A DNA stretch of 29,169 nt from BQJU01 sp964015035 (GCA_964015035.1 CAXHCA010000080.1:1-29169), one strand, 5' to 3'; counted from the stretch's first letter, positions 7,945-17,525 are shown. Notes: generated by a model from the sequence alone, not told the origin. A program made the numbers and translations.

Positions 7945-9291
7945 TTAAACCGGATCGATTTCCCAACCTGGCTCGTATGTTCTGGACCACAATTTCATAG
8001 CTTCTCTATTGAAAATGCGCCCGGTGGTTTCATCCACTTCGAAAGCATCATCAATTCGGTAGCTAATATTTGCGTAATGTGTCAACATTTGGCTAATAGC
8101 GCCTTCATCGATTGGGGAAGTTAATGCTGCTTTACCCCGAATAGCGTCAAAGAAATTTTCTGTATGAATGGTAGACATATCCCCACCACCGCCAAGTGCT
8201 GTTCCTGCTTCTGAGCCCGATGAATGATTTTCCTTAATTACTTCACCTTTCAAGCTGTATAATTTATAACCATCTCTATCCACATAGACAGACCCCTTTG
8301 ATCCGTAAATAATCGTTCCTCTGCCTGTTCCAAATTTATAATATCCATTTCTACTTTGTCCATCCCATTTGATCACCTTATCTCCGGCGAATTTAAACGT
8401 GGCTTCCATGGTGTCATACATTTCCCAACCATCATCTTTGTACTGATATTTACCTGCATTTACCTCCACGCGCTCTGGGTACTTGACTTGTAGTGCCCAA
8501 CGTGCTATATCTAATTCATGTGTGGCATTATTACCTGTTTCTGCCGTACCGTAGTCCCATCCATACCAGTGCCAGTTATAGTCCCAAGTTTCACTGGTAT
8601 ACGCTCTTCTTGGTGCCGGCCCCTGAAACAATTCCCAATCCAATCCTTCGGGTGGGTTTGTTTTTGTTTGGTGGGGAACGGGCCCTCTCCTACTTGTATA
8701 AAAAGCGATGGCCTGATACACATCACCCAGTATTCCATCATGAATGGCTTTGATAATTTCCTGTGATTCCGGAGCCGAGCGCTGCTGATTCCCCATTTGA
8801 ACCACTTTATTATATTTTTTTTGATAAGCCACCAACAGCTCACCTTCCCTTGGGTTATGGCTACATGGTTTTTCTAAATACACATGCTTGCCCGCCTGCA
8901 TCGCCATACAGGCTCCCGGTGCGTGCCAGTGGTCGGGAGTGGCCATAAAAATGGCATCTACTTTTTTATCGTTGATAACCTTCCTGATGTCATTTTCTAA
9001 CTTAGGCTTGTCTTTAGTAACCTGTGAAAATGCGGCGGCGGCCTTATCCCGCTGGCTTTTCATGACATCACACAGGTAAACCAGCTCTACATTGTTTTTG
9101 GGGTTAGCAATGGCATCTTTGTAAGCCGGATATCTTCTTCCCAAACCCTGGATAGCCACATGTATACGATCATTTGCCCCGATTATTCGAGAATAACTTT
9201 TCGCATTCATCGCATTTAGCGGATTTGTAATGGCAATACCCGCTGCTCCAGCGGTCGCTTTTTTAAGAAAATCTCTTCTATCGTTTTTCAT
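7945..9291 (-). CDS. Tat-exported Gfo/Idh/MocA-family oxidoreductase
   Basis: A 448-residue NAD(P)-dependent sugar oxidoreductase. The N-terminus is a twin-arginine signal ('NDRRDFLKK', 3-11), so the protein is folded with its cofactor before export to the periplasm. The Rossmann part contains 'VAIQGLGRR' (45-53) and 'DAIFMATPDHWHAPG' (112-126). The catalytic-lysine motif is 'EKP' (140-142). 'GNNATHELDIARW' is the conserved substrate-side His/Asp segment of this family. It begins 2 bp after the stop of the DUF1080 gene. In characterised Bacteroides systems, periplasmic members of this family oxidise sugar C3 of glycosides, and DUF1080 proteins then cleave the 3-keto glycoside. The same pairing is inferred here. 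The substrate is unknown. Confidence 0.9.
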   Translation of the reverse strand: MKNDRRDFLKKATAGAAGIAITNPLNAMNAKSYSRIIGANDRIHVAIQGLGRRYPAYKDAIANPKNNVELVYLCDVMKSQRDKAAAAFSQVTKDKPKLENDIRKVINDKKVDAIFMATPDHWHAPGACMAMQAGKHVYLEKPCSHNPREGELLVAYQKKYNKVVQMGNQQRSAPESQEIIKAIHDGILGDVYQAIAFYTSRRGPVPHQTKTNPPEGLDWELFQGPAPRRAYTSETWDYNWHWYGWDYGTAETGNNATHELDIARWALQVKYPERVEVNAGKYQYKDDGWEMYDTMEATFKFAGDKVIKWDGQSRNGYYKFGTGRGTIIYGSKGSVYVDRDGYKLYSLKGEVIKENHSSGSEAGTALGGGGDMSTIHTENFFDAIRGKAALTSPIDEGAISQMLTHYANISYRIDDAFEVDETTGRIFNREAMKLWSRTYEPGWEIDPV

Positions 9292-9293
9292 AA

Positions 9294-10688
9294 TTAATCA
9301 GCTGAATTTTTATCTAATGGACGAATTTTTATATTTCTAAATGAGACTAAATCACCGTGATCCTGCAAAAGTATTTGTCCTTCATCCAGCTCACCAAAAT
9401 CCTTCCATTTAACGTACTTGCTTTCAGAAACCAATTTTCTGTATTCCGGACTTTTTCGTTCATACTCCAATACTTTTGTTCCATTCAACCAATGTTCAAC
9501 ATGGTTATTCACAGATTTAATATAGGCTGTGTTCCACTCTCCAATGGGGTTAATTGGCTTATTGGTATCCGCCTGGATTAAATCGTATAAGGAGGAAACG
9601 GTTCTACTCCCCTCATGATTACCCAATTTAGCGTCTGGGTGCAAATCATCGTCTAATATCTGATATTCTAAACCGATGGAAGAACCCGGCCCTTTATTAA
9701 TCTCGGTATCTACATAGTATTTGATTCCGCTGTTAGCTCCTGGTGTCAGCTTAAAATCCACCTGCAGCTCAAAATCACTATATAAAGCCTCTGTCACAAT
9801 ATCGCCACCAGCCCTGGACTCAGCGCCTCCTGATGACAGCACTGATAAAACGCCGTCTTCAATCACCCAACCTTTTTCAGGAAATTTATCCAATTTAGCA
9901 CCTCGCCAGCCATTCGATGTTTTACCATCCCAAAGTAATTTCCATCCATTTTTAGCTTCATCGATGGTTAAATTATTCTTTGTGACAACAGGCTCCAAAG
10001 GGGTCTTGGTCGCATACTTATCAAGGCTATCGGTAAGGATCCGAATATTCTTCCAGATAATATTGGTGCCCTCTTTCTGATCATCTTTAATGCTATGTAC
10101 CTGCAAGCCTATAAAACCAGTGGCTGTTTTATCATCAATAAGGTAGGCCGCCGGAACGCCATTGATCCATGTTTTGATGGTATCTGCAATAGCTTCAATT
10201 CTGTAGTGGTTCCACTCATTTTGCTTAAAAGCTTTTTGAGCTTCAGGATTATCTGTTAGAGGGCATAACCACCCCCTTCTGGCCTCATCATAAATACCGG
10301 CACTCCAGGCTCTTTCAGATGGGTCTATTTCTATCTGATAGCCATGCACCCTTCCATTTTTATAATGTTCAAAACTATTGCTTCTGATTTGGATACCAGA
10401 GTTCATAGATGGATCAACTTTGTAGTCCAACTCTAAGATAAAATCGCCATATAATTTATCTGACCTTAAAAAGGTATTGGGGGTGTTTTTTACTGTGGTT
10501 CCCACGATGGTCCCATTCTCTACTTTGTAGGTTGCTTCTCCGCCAATTCTGGACCACCCTTCCAGGCTTTCGCCATCGAACAAATCGATCCATGAAGTTT
10601 GATCCTTTGTCTCGGATTGGCATCCGAATAGACTTGCTAAAGCTAAAAATGAGCAAATGATTTTTAGCGTGTTAATTTTTGTAATCAT
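9294..10688 (-). CDS. Tandem DUF1080 (3-keto-disaccharide hydrolase family) lipoprotein
   Basis: A 464-residue lipoprotein (lipobox 'SLFGC', C23) with two DUF1080 jelly-roll domains in a row. Domain 1 is about 33-218 ('DLFDGESLEGW', 'NSGIQIRS', 'GYQIEID', 'WNHYRIEA'). Domain 2 is about 247-458 ('LLWDGKTSNGW', 'NSGIKYYVD', 'LEYQILDD', 'EWNTAYI'). Single-domain members of about 230-280 residues are more usual. Family members cleave 3-keto glycosides by an elimination-type reaction after oxidation by a Gfo/Idh/MocA partner. That partner is the next gene, 2 bp away, so the two are almost certainly co-translated. The domains are too different to be a recent duplication and may have distinct roles (for example cleavage and hydration, or catalysis and binding). 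That last point is inference. Confidence 0.88.
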   Translation of the reverse strand: MITKINTLKIICSFLALASLFGCQSETKDQTSWIDLFDGESLEGWSRIGGEATYKVENGTIVGTTVKNTPNTFLRSDKLYGDFILELDYKVDPSMNSGIQIRSNSFEHYKNGRVHGYQIEIDPSERAWSAGIYDEARRGWLCPLTDNPEAQKAFKQNEWNHYRIEAIADTIKTWINGVPAAYLIDDKTATGFIGLQVHSIKDDQKEGTNIIWKNIRILTDSLDKYATKTPLEPVVTKNNLTIDEAKNGWKLLWDGKTSNGWRGAKLDKFPEKGWVIEDGVLSVLSSGGAESRAGGDIVTEALYSDFELQVDFKLTPGANSGIKYYVDTEINKGPGSSIGLEYQILDDDLHPDAKLGNHEGSRTVSSLYDLIQADTNKPINPIGEWNTAYIKSVNNHVEHWLNGTKVLEYERKSPEYRKLVSESKYVKWKDFGELDEGQILLQDHGDLVSFRNIKIRPLDKNSAD

Positions 10689-10922
10689 AAAAAATGAGTC
10701 TGCTTAATTAATGGTAATAGTTCCAAAACTACCAATTTCCTAATACTCAGGCATGGATTTTTTATCCAAAAACATGGTCAAATATGGCAATATTCCATCC
10801 CAGTCCCTTTTCAAGGTAAGAAACTAACCCCTAATTGAAAGTTTTCAACGATTATGTAGTTCATCTATGGCAGTGGGGCCACTGCCTTGTTGGTCACGAT
10901 TTCCCCCCGCAATCAATAGCCT
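10689..10922 (-). promoter_or_regulatory. 234-bp spacer with hairpin and candidate -7 box
   Basis: The largest gap inside the upstream half of the cluster, between sulfatase and DUF1080. It holds a perfect GGCAGTG / CACTGCC hairpin (10869-10886, 4-base loop) just past the sulfatase stop. The hairpin has no T-tract, so it is more likely an mRNA-end or processing structure than a classic terminator. Nearer the DUF1080 start, the minus strand reads TAGTTTTG (10724-10731), matching the Bacteroidota -7 consensus TAnnTTTG. I did not find a convincing -33 TTTG at the right distance. A separate promoter for the DUF1080/oxidoreductase pair is plausible. Confidence 0.4.
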
Positions 10923-12419
10923 TTACAACTCCCACTCAAACGCCTGACCTTTGAGTCTATCATTGAGCTGATTTCTCAGCGCTTCGACCATCTCCGGATG
11001 CTGTGCGGCAATATTGTGGGATTCTCCTTCTTCAGACTCATGGTCATAAAGCTCAACTGCACCACTTCGATGCTGTATGAAGCGGAAAGAATTCGTTCGG
11101 ATTGTGGTTGCATTTGATTGATAAGCCACCACCGGGTGACCACTCGCCTTTGGGTCCATCATCATCGGCATGAGGGACGTGCCATGAAGAAAATCGGGCG
11201 TTGGCAGTTTACACAACTCAAGTAGTGTCGGAAAGATGTCTACGGTCTCCACCACTGCCTGACTTTCTTGTCCATTGTTCTCCATATCAGGATCATAAAT
11301 GATCAAAGGAGATAGTAGGGATTCTTCAAACAAACTATGCTTGCCCCAAATGGCATGCTCTCCCAGGTGCCAACCATGATCTCCCCAAAGCACCACGATT
11401 GTATTTCTATCAGCACCTGTTTCTTTCAGCTTAGAAAGAATATCTCCAACGTGTTTATCTGCATAACTGACACAAGCCGCATAGTATTTTTTTAACAACA
11501 AGGCGTATTCCGCATCCTCACGAGGATCAATATTTCCTTGTCGGTGATAACTCATAAATTCACCAGAGTGATGCCATGTCGTTTCACCGCTTGGTTTTCC
11601 AGGGTGCAAAACGGCAGGTATTTTTACATCCTCATACAAATCCAGATATTTTTTTGGAACACCAAAGGGTAAATGTGGTTTGATGATGCCAATGGCCAGG
11701 AAGAAAGGCTTTTCCGATGCAGCCAGTTGCTCCAACTGTTGCAGCCCCGCTTCTGCAATCAATCCATCTGGATAGCTGCTATCTTCATCGTCTACAGCTT
11801 CCAATACATCACGATCATCCTTGGTTCTTATCTTCCCATAGGCCAGACCATGCATAGCCCCTCGGGGATGTTTCCAGGCGCCAACCGGCATGATGTGCCG
11901 GTCCCAGGCACCTGGCATTTCAGGTATGGAATCATTATCCCAATTTTCATCTCCACGCCCACCTGGGTGGTGCGAAACTTTTCCAACGGATACCGTGCTA
12001 TATCCATGCTCGCTAAACCACTCCGGCATGCTTGGATCTATTGGCCGCGATTGGTTATTGAGATCTTCTGCCCTAGCAAACAAGCTCTGGTTGCCGTCTC
12101 TCCGGTATTGTATGCCATATTGCCCGGTGAGCAAGGTATAACGAGAAGGCCCACAGCTGGGGGCATTGACATAATGACGATGAAACGGCCGTCCCATCGA
12201 GGCTAGCTGATCAATATTGGGTGAACTTATATGTTTAGCTCCGAATGCATTCAGTTCGGGGCGAAGATCATCAATGCAAATGAGCAAAACATTTTTTGGT
12301 TGATCCCTTTTTTTGTTTTGCTGGCAGGAGAGGGTCATCAACAACAATAGCAAACAAGCGATGTTGCTAATAAGTCTTTTATCCTTTGGCAATCCCAGTA
12401 CCTTAGTTACCATAATCAT
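10923..12419 (-). CDS. Sulfatase, iduronate-2-sulfatase-like (family S1)
   Basis: A 498-residue exported type I sulfatase. A hydrophobic N-terminus with 'MTLSC' (C32) suggests a lipoprotein. Metal-site residues lie in 'LICIDDLRP' (D50, D51). The formylglycine motif is C-G-P-S-R (89-93) within 'SCGPSRYTLLTG', so C89 is the residue expected to be matured by an FGE-type enzyme, which is not encoded here. 'WGDHGWHLGEHAIWGKHS' (345-362) supplies the Asp/His/Lys of the active site and is typical of the iduronate-2-sulfatase branch, often numbered S1_7. It would remove sulfate esters from uronate or deoxyhexose residues before glycosidases act. It lies 9 bp downstream of the lyase gene, in the same unit. 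Confidence 0.9.
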   Translation of the reverse strand: MIMVTKVLGLPKDKRLISNIACLLLLLMTLSCQQNKKRDQPKNVLLICIDDLRPELNAFGAKHISSPNIDQLASMGRPFHRHYVNAPSCGPSRYTLLTGQYGIQYRRDGNQSLFARAEDLNNQSRPIDPSMPEWFSEHGYSTVSVGKVSHHPGGRGDENWDNDSIPEMPGAWDRHIMPVGAWKHPRGAMHGLAYGKIRTKDDRDVLEAVDDEDSSYPDGLIAEAGLQQLEQLAASEKPFFLAIGIIKPHLPFGVPKKYLDLYEDVKIPAVLHPGKPSGETTWHHSGEFMSYHRQGNIDPREDAEYALLLKKYYAACVSYADKHVGDILSKLKETGADRNTIVVLWGDHGWHLGEHAIWGKHSLFEESLLSPLIIYDPDMENNGQESQAVVETVDIFPTLLELCKLPTPDFLHGTSLMPMMMDPKASGHPVVAYQSNATTIRTNSFRFIQHRSGAVELYDHESEEGESHNIAAQHPEMVEALRNQLNDRLKGQAFEWEL

Positions 12420-12428
12420 TGGCTTAAC

Positions 12429-15230
12429 CTACTTTTGTTCTAACACTATAACCGCTTTCTGACAGGCTTTTTCCAAACGAAAATCAATCCGGTTTGGGTC
12501 ATTTCTGTTTTTCACCCCTTTGCGGGTATCGATGAGTTTTCCATCCGTATATATTTCGACAGATACGGGGTTATACCGGATAGGCACTCCGATCAAAACC
12601 GCATTATTGTTTTGAATTTCAAAACCACTTTCACCTTTCTCAATGGATAGAGTCACGGCCTCCCGCCCACTGAGTATTTCCCAACCTTTATGAGAGAAGC
12701 GAGTAACCCCGGCAACAAAAAAGAAATCCACTTCTTCACTGGTTTCTCGAGTGATACTCAGCAATCCTTTCTGATAAAAATTCTCAGCATCTAAGACATC
12801 ATTCTGCGATGTGGCCACTACAATGTGGTCTTTTGTGACCTTGTTTTCATGCGTCACCTGAAGGAGTTGTACTGATTTATTGCTGCTGCTTTCAGAAAAA
12901 GAAACATCGGATATGACCTGGTAGCTCCCTTCCACAAACGGATTGATAATGGCAACAAATGGGTCATTCCAGGCTTCGGCATTTTTGCGTATGACCAGGG
13001 TCGGCACTTTTTCTTTGAGTATTTCGGCCGGCGCTGTCGCCTTACTTATTGCGTTTGATTTAGGTCCGTTTACAGAGAAATACGTTCGATTTTTTCCACC
13101 TTTCAGCCAGACCTTCATCAGGCTAGCCGGATTCCCCGGGCTTTCCAATTTAAAAAGAGCTTTTACATGATGAGGTGTAGACAAGGATCTTTCATCGGAA
13201 AAATAATTGTAGGCTGGCAAAAAGCCGGGCGCATTCAGTTTTGCCGTAGAAGATAAGCGCATGGGTTCATTTTTTTCATCAAAGAAACTCAACGATTGTC
13301 CCAGGCTATGGAAAAAATAATCGTGCTTTTGATGATCAGCGCCAGGCCTTTCGGAACGGAACACGTCCAGCACATATCCTTTACCTGATGGGCTATTTAT
13401 AATTGCTGTTAGTCGTTGTTGATTTGATAGCGTTGCCGGCTCGACAAACGAAACGTTGGAAAAAGTGACCTGCTCGAAAATATTCTTACGATCTCCCGAT
13501 TCCGGGAAATAGTGGTCTAAACTAAATGGTTGACTCACCCTCATGGCCCTGCTATCAGAAATGCCATCAACGACTACTGTGTTGTGTGCGGGGTAACGTG
13601 CATAGTAATTGCGATGATCTTCATGCCAGTAGCTTGGGCCTTTCCCCATATCAGGGGCAAGCACATAATTATTGGCATACAGTTCTATTCCGACGCCATT
13701 GGCATGGGCATGATTTCCGAAGGCGCCAAAAGTGGAAACCATCGTCGCATTGGGGCCCCTTCCCATTCGTTGAACAAACCAGCTTACATTGGGCGCATAA
13801 AAGGTGGGCGATGTCAAATTTGCAATTAATGCATCGCTATCAGTCTCAGCAGTCTCAAGCAATTCGTCCACATAAAAAAACACTTCAAACACCCCCCTGC
13901 CACGCTCACTGATATCCAAAAGGCTTTTATACAGGGCGGTAATTTCTTTTTCGTTCTCCCTTTTTCCGTACTTTCTGTAGTTGGCAATCAAATATTCAAA
14001 GCTCTCCGAAGGCAACGTTTGGTGGCGGGAATCACCAAATGCGACAATACTCCCATTCGGAAACAAATATTGGAACGTAGCCAATGTCGCTTTTTCAACA
14101 ACCGGGAAATTTTCTAATTCATTATCATTGGTGGCATTGTCGAGCACGGTAAGAATCTTCAGCAGTGTTTCCGTGACGTGCATGGAATAAGAAGCCGATT
14201 CCGGCCACATTCCAGTTTGCGGATCGTAGTTTAAAATCGCTTCTTTCAAGGCAACTTGCCTATCGGTACTAACCTCCAAAGTATGGTCGAGGTAATACTG
14301 CTGCCCCTTAGCATTTTCATAATATTCGTTGTTGTCCAGTGCCAGTGCAATAAAAATGAGGAACCGGGCTTGAAAGAAATTCCAATTGTTATCGGGTATT
14401 CCGTTTATAATGATCTGGTCTCCCCATTTCTGAAGAACGGCCACAGATAGATCTAGATCGTGCCCACTTTTTTCGAGATAATCATACATGAAATCGTAAA
14501 TGAGGGTAAGCGAAATCACAATTTGTTCGTGAATCACTTCGAATGTGGCCAACCCTGAAACGCGTTGCTGATTGGTGTTGTCCAAATCAACAGGTGCCTC
14601 ACGATAATACATTCCTTTCATATACGTATCGTAAACCGGCTTGGCCAATGCAGCGTATTTCTCCTCTCCGGTAAACCAATATAGGAATGCCGCATCTTCA
14701 GCAATGGCCATGATTTGACGATTGATACCTTCAATAATGTGCCCTGTTTTCGAGGGGTGTACCCACTCCATTTCTTTTGTCTTTCTATTCCTCAGATACA
14801 TGCCTCGCGCATCGTCAAAATAGGGCTCAATTTCTTCCAACGATGGTCTCATGTAGTCGGTTGCCCAATCACGAGTTCCCGAAAAGCGTACCGTGGGGAC
14901 GGGGGCCTCTCCTTCGGAGTGCGAAAAATCACCACCATGCAAAAACACTTTGTTATGTTTGGTATTCCAGTTCATTTGCAAGCGTGATACCAACCAATCA
15001 GGCTCAGACTTGCAACGTTCAATGTATTTGTCAACTTTGTTTCTCTTTTTCGAAATTATTTCTGCCTTCCATTCAACCTTTTCAACAGCACCGGCAAAAT
15101 CATCTGGTCGGACATCATTGGCATAGATCCTCGGGTGACTTTTTCTAGCCCCCATTTCATTGTCCTGTGCATATAATACGGCAGCTAGTAGTAAAAAACT
15201 GAGTAGTGATACAGCTGATTTCAAATTCAT
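12429..15230 (-). CDS. Heparinase II/III-fold polysaccharide lyase
   Basis: About 933 residues from the chosen ATG at 15230, which opens a signal peptide ('MNLKSAVSLLSFLLLAAV' then LYAQ); the frame stays open to 15263. Numbering below is from 15263. After 'HPRIYA' comes an alpha/alpha toroid (about 60-470) with 'NNWNFFQAR' (292-300) and 'WPESASYSMHV' (353-363). A beta-sandwich part follows with 'FGNHAHANGVGIELYAN' (515-531), Tyr-rich 'HRNYYARYPAHNTVVVDG' (550-567), and a C-terminal beta domain. The Asn/Tyr/His constellation is that of heparinase II/III-like uronate lyases, which cut by beta-elimination and leave unsaturated uronic ends, the substrate of the GH88 gene upstream. Size and context recall ulvan lyases of the PL40 type, but I cannot fix the CAZy family by eye. 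Confidence 0.8.
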   Translation of the reverse strand: MNLKSAVSLLSFLLLAAVLYAQDNEMGARKSHPRIYANDVRPDDFAGAVEKVEWKAEIISKKRNKVDKYIERCKSEPDWLVSRLQMNWNTKHNKVFLHGGDFSHSEGEAPVPTVRFSGTRDWATDYMRPSLEEIEPYFDDARGMYLRNRKTKEMEWVHPSKTGHIIEGINRQIMAIAEDAAFLYWFTGEEKYAALAKPVYDTYMKGMYYREAPVDLDNTNQQRVSGLATFEVIHEQIVISLTLIYDFMYDYLEKSGHDLDLSVAVLQKWGDQIIINGIPDNNWNFFQARFLIFIALALDNNEYYENAKGQQYYLDHTLEVSTDRQVALKEAILNYDPQTGMWPESASYSMHVTETLLKILTVLDNATNDNELENFPVVEKATLATFQYLFPNGSIVAFGDSRHQTLPSESFEYLIANYRKYGKRENEKEITALYKSLLDISERGRGVFEVFFYVDELLETAETDSDALIANLTSPTFYAPNVSWFVQRMGRGPNATMVSTFGAFGNHAHANGVGIELYANNYVLAPDMGKGPSYWHEDHRNYYARYPAHNTVVVDGISDSRAMRVSQPFSLDHYFPESGDRKNIFEQVTFSNVSFVEPATLSNQQRLTAIINSPSGKGYVLDVFRSERPGADHQKHDYFFHSLGQSLSFFDEKNEPMRLSSTAKLNAPGFLPAYNYFSDERSLSTPHHVKALFKLESPGNPASLMKVWLKGGKNRTYFSVNGPKSNAISKATAPAEILKEKVPTLVIRKNAEAWNDPFVAIINPFVEGSYQVISDVSFSESSSNKSVQLLQVTHENKVTKDHIVVATSQNDVLDAENFYQKGLLSITRETSEEVDFFFVAGVTRFSHKGWEILSGREAVTLSIEKGESGFEIQNNNAVLIGVPIRYNPVSVEIYTDGKLIDTRKGVKNRNDPNRIDFRLEKACQKAVIVLEQK

Positions 15231-15361
15231 AATCATATTAGAAAGTATATTAAATTTTATCAATATTAGACCACTTCCCTGTTTGCCTATTATATCCTAC
15301 TGATTACAAAGACCATCAGAATCACCCAGATCAGTGGGCCAAAACGGGCCACAGGAGGTCT

Positions 15362-17392
15362 CTATTTATTGATTGGCACCAGATGAATGGCAAATCCATT
15401 ATTAGGTAGAAGTTCGATATCCAGTCTGTGCTCACTGCTCATTTCCAGTTCTTCAATCTTGACGCGCGTTCTGGTTTCAATATTCTCGTCGTCCGTGTAC
15501 AGCTTAGCCAAGTATTTTTTCTCCTTATCCAAGAATGAGAAATTGAGATTTACCGAACGATGAGCATTCCCGTTGATGCCGCCAATAAACCAATCATCCC
15601 CCTTGCGCCGGGCAATCACCCCTATTTGAGCGATTTCACCTTCCAATACTTTGGTCTCATCCCAGGTCGTTGGCACATTGTCAAAAAATTCAAGTTCAGG
15701 TTCGTTACCGATCGTCTTGGTATCTCCCCACAGCCCATCTAGTTTTTCAGGAGAGGCAGGAACTCTGTCGTACCAGTAGAGAAATTGCAAAGGACTGAAC
15801 AGACAGACCGTCTTGGCCAGTTGAGAGGCATGTGAGCCCATTGTTTCCACTCGCTTGTTGTAGTAGCACACGGTATTGTCCGCAGCGCCGGCCAGCATTC
15901 GGGTAAACAGGGTGATCAGGGTGTGTTCGTTGGTCACGGTCGTTTCATCTCCGGCGATCCCTTCCTGTGTCAGAAGGTTAGGATAGGTTCTGGAAAAACC
16001 TGTGGGACGGTATTCGTCATGCACATCGACAATCATCTCATACCCGGCCGTTTTTTTTATTGCATCGTGCAGCCAGGCCGTATCATCCTGATCCCCCACT
16101 TTCACAAACCCATACTTGATCCCTGCTATTCCCCATTCTTTAAAGAGCGGAAGCAACTCATCCAATTGTTTTGTAAGTGAGCGTCGGTTGACGTACAACA
16201 TGACCTTCACTCCTTTTTCTCTGGCATAAGCAGTGATCTTTTCCAGGTCAAAAGGCCCCTTGGAGCGTTTTGGGTCCAGCGTGATGGTGGTAGCATCTGA
16301 GCGATCATCCATCTCGTTGCCATACCATCCTGCATCAAAATGAACGTATTGCATATTGTGAGCTGCCACAAAGTCAACTGCACGCAACCCACCTTCTGTG
16401 GTCAGAGTGGTTTCTCTTAATACTTTCCCCGGCTGAATCCATGAATCATCCTCGATAGCACTGGGGTCGTTCAGGTTTTGAATTAAATAGTTCTGCTCCA
16501 GCAGGTCGCCATAGCCCTCACCAATCATGATCACCCTCCATGGAGACTGAAAGGGTAAATCCTTTTTCACCTTGGCCACCTGACTCCTTCCGCTCTTTAA
16601 AGCCCCGGTAATTGTGTCTTGTTTGGCTTTCAGCAGTTTACCATCAAGGCTTGATAAGATCGATAGCGGGGCATTGGGATCAGCATTAAAACTCAATCGA
16701 GCATAGTCCACCAACTTCGCTTCGGCCAGGGCAATTTTCAGGTCATCGCTGTACTCAATCAGCAGCGGTCTTTCGGCCCCTGGCTTCAGCTGGCTCAAAG
16801 GAATTTTTTGATATTCTCCTTGTGCCGTGAGTCTTCCCGGTATTCGTTCCGGTGTAGACCAAACTTCATAATCTTGATCAAACTGATAACTGATGAGTTC
16901 ATCATCCAGGCTGATCGATTTGAGGCCGTTCTGCTCTGGAATTTCGTAGGAAAATGCAAGTCCTTCATTATAGGCCCTTATAATCAGGTTTAATTTGGCT
17001 TCAGAACTTTCCAGTGATACTTTAGTCTCCTGGTAGTTATCAGGAACCGTACTCAACTCACCAAAACGTGTTTCCCATTCGCCTTCTTTGGAAGTACTTG
17101 TGACCCCAGCCACCTTAAATTCACCACCAAAATCAATATCACCGGAAAGCAATTTGAAACGGGAAGGTTGTATGATCGTCCTCGACTGCTTGTTTTTCCC
17201 CAGCCGCTTCACCTCAAAAGAAATGCCCCCTACATTTTCCAGGGAAAGAACAAAAACGTTTTTACCGTCTGGTGAATTTACAGATATCGGCTTTTGGGGG
17301 TTTTCCCCGCAACCCATCAGGGCTACACATACAATAAGTATCCATCCAAATTTCAAAGTGTATCTGATTGGTAATGACAGCCGGTTTCTCAT
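15362..17392 (-). CDS. GH97 family glycoside hydrolase, lipoprotein
   Basis: A 676-residue lipoprotein (lipobox 'VALMGC', C28). An N-terminal GH97 beta-sandwich (about 35-290) is followed by a (beta/alpha)8 barrel beginning 'SWIQPGKVLRE' (317-327), with 'YVHFDAGWYG' (349-358), 'GIKYGFVKVGD' (424-434), 'VDVHDEYRPTGFSRTYPNL' (455-473) and 'QEGIAGDE' (476-483), then a C-terminal domain with 'DDWFIGGING'. GH97 enzymes are calcium-dependent alpha-glucosidases or alpha-galactosidases. The nucleophilic Asp of the retaining branch should sit where 'KYGF' has Gly, so the inverting, SusB-like branch is more likely. However, the HE base of that branch reads HDE here, so assignment is open. It is the second gene of the upstream unit. 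Confidence 0.88.
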   Translation of the reverse strand: MRNRLSLPIRYTLKFGWILIVCVALMGCGENPQKPISVNSPDGKNVFVLSLENVGGISFEVKRLGKNKQSRTIIQPSRFKLLSGDIDFGGEFKVAGVTSTSKEGEWETRFGELSTVPDNYQETKVSLESSEAKLNLIIRAYNEGLAFSYEIPEQNGLKSISLDDELISYQFDQDYEVWSTPERIPGRLTAQGEYQKIPLSQLKPGAERPLLIEYSDDLKIALAEAKLVDYARLSFNADPNAPLSILSSLDGKLLKAKQDTITGALKSGRSQVAKVKKDLPFQSPWRVIMIGEGYGDLLEQNYLIQNLNDPSAIEDDSWIQPGKVLRETTLTTEGGLRAVDFVAAHNMQYVHFDAGWYGNEMDDRSDATTITLDPKRSKGPFDLEKITAYAREKGVKVMLYVNRRSLTKQLDELLPLFKEWGIAGIKYGFVKVGDQDDTAWLHDAIKKTAGYEMIVDVHDEYRPTGFSRTYPNLLTQEGIAGDETTVTNEHTLITLFTRMLAGAADNTVCYYNKRVETMGSHASQLAKTVCLFSPLQFLYWYDRVPASPEKLDGLWGDTKTIGNEPELEFFDNVPTTWDETKVLEGEIAQIGVIARRKGDDWFIGGINGNAHRSVNLNFSFLDKEKKYLAKLYTDDENIETRTRVKIEELEMSSEHRLDIELLPNNGFAIHLVPINK

Positions 17393-17487
17393 ATTGTTTG
17401 AATTTAAAGAAGTCTATCTGTTGAGTGCCTGTTTTTATATTCCTTTGCTCCGGGCGGGATACCGCGACCACCAATGCTCTAGGCTTA

Positions 17488-17525
17488 GTGCATCTTTGGA
17501 GGTAGTCATTCACCTGCAAATTGCA
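17488..17525. repeat. Left-arm remnant of palindromic element at the GH88 3' end
   Basis: It begins GTGCATCTTTGGAGGT (17488-17503), preceded by TTA, and continues TAGTCATTCACCTGCAAAT, matching the left arm of the elements at 21941 and 1056. It overlaps the end of the GH88 reading frame: the last codons (QFAGE) and the TGA stop at 17506-17508 lie within it. No right arm is visible. Confidence 0.7.

Noticed and set aside
10869..10886. Intrinsic terminator after the sulfatase gene
   Set aside because: The stem is perfect, but no T-tract follows on the minus strand, so it is reported only as a hairpin.
11673..12206. 177-residue plus-strand open frame
   Set aside because: Antisense to the sulfatase active-site region, with no recognisable domain and an improbable composition.
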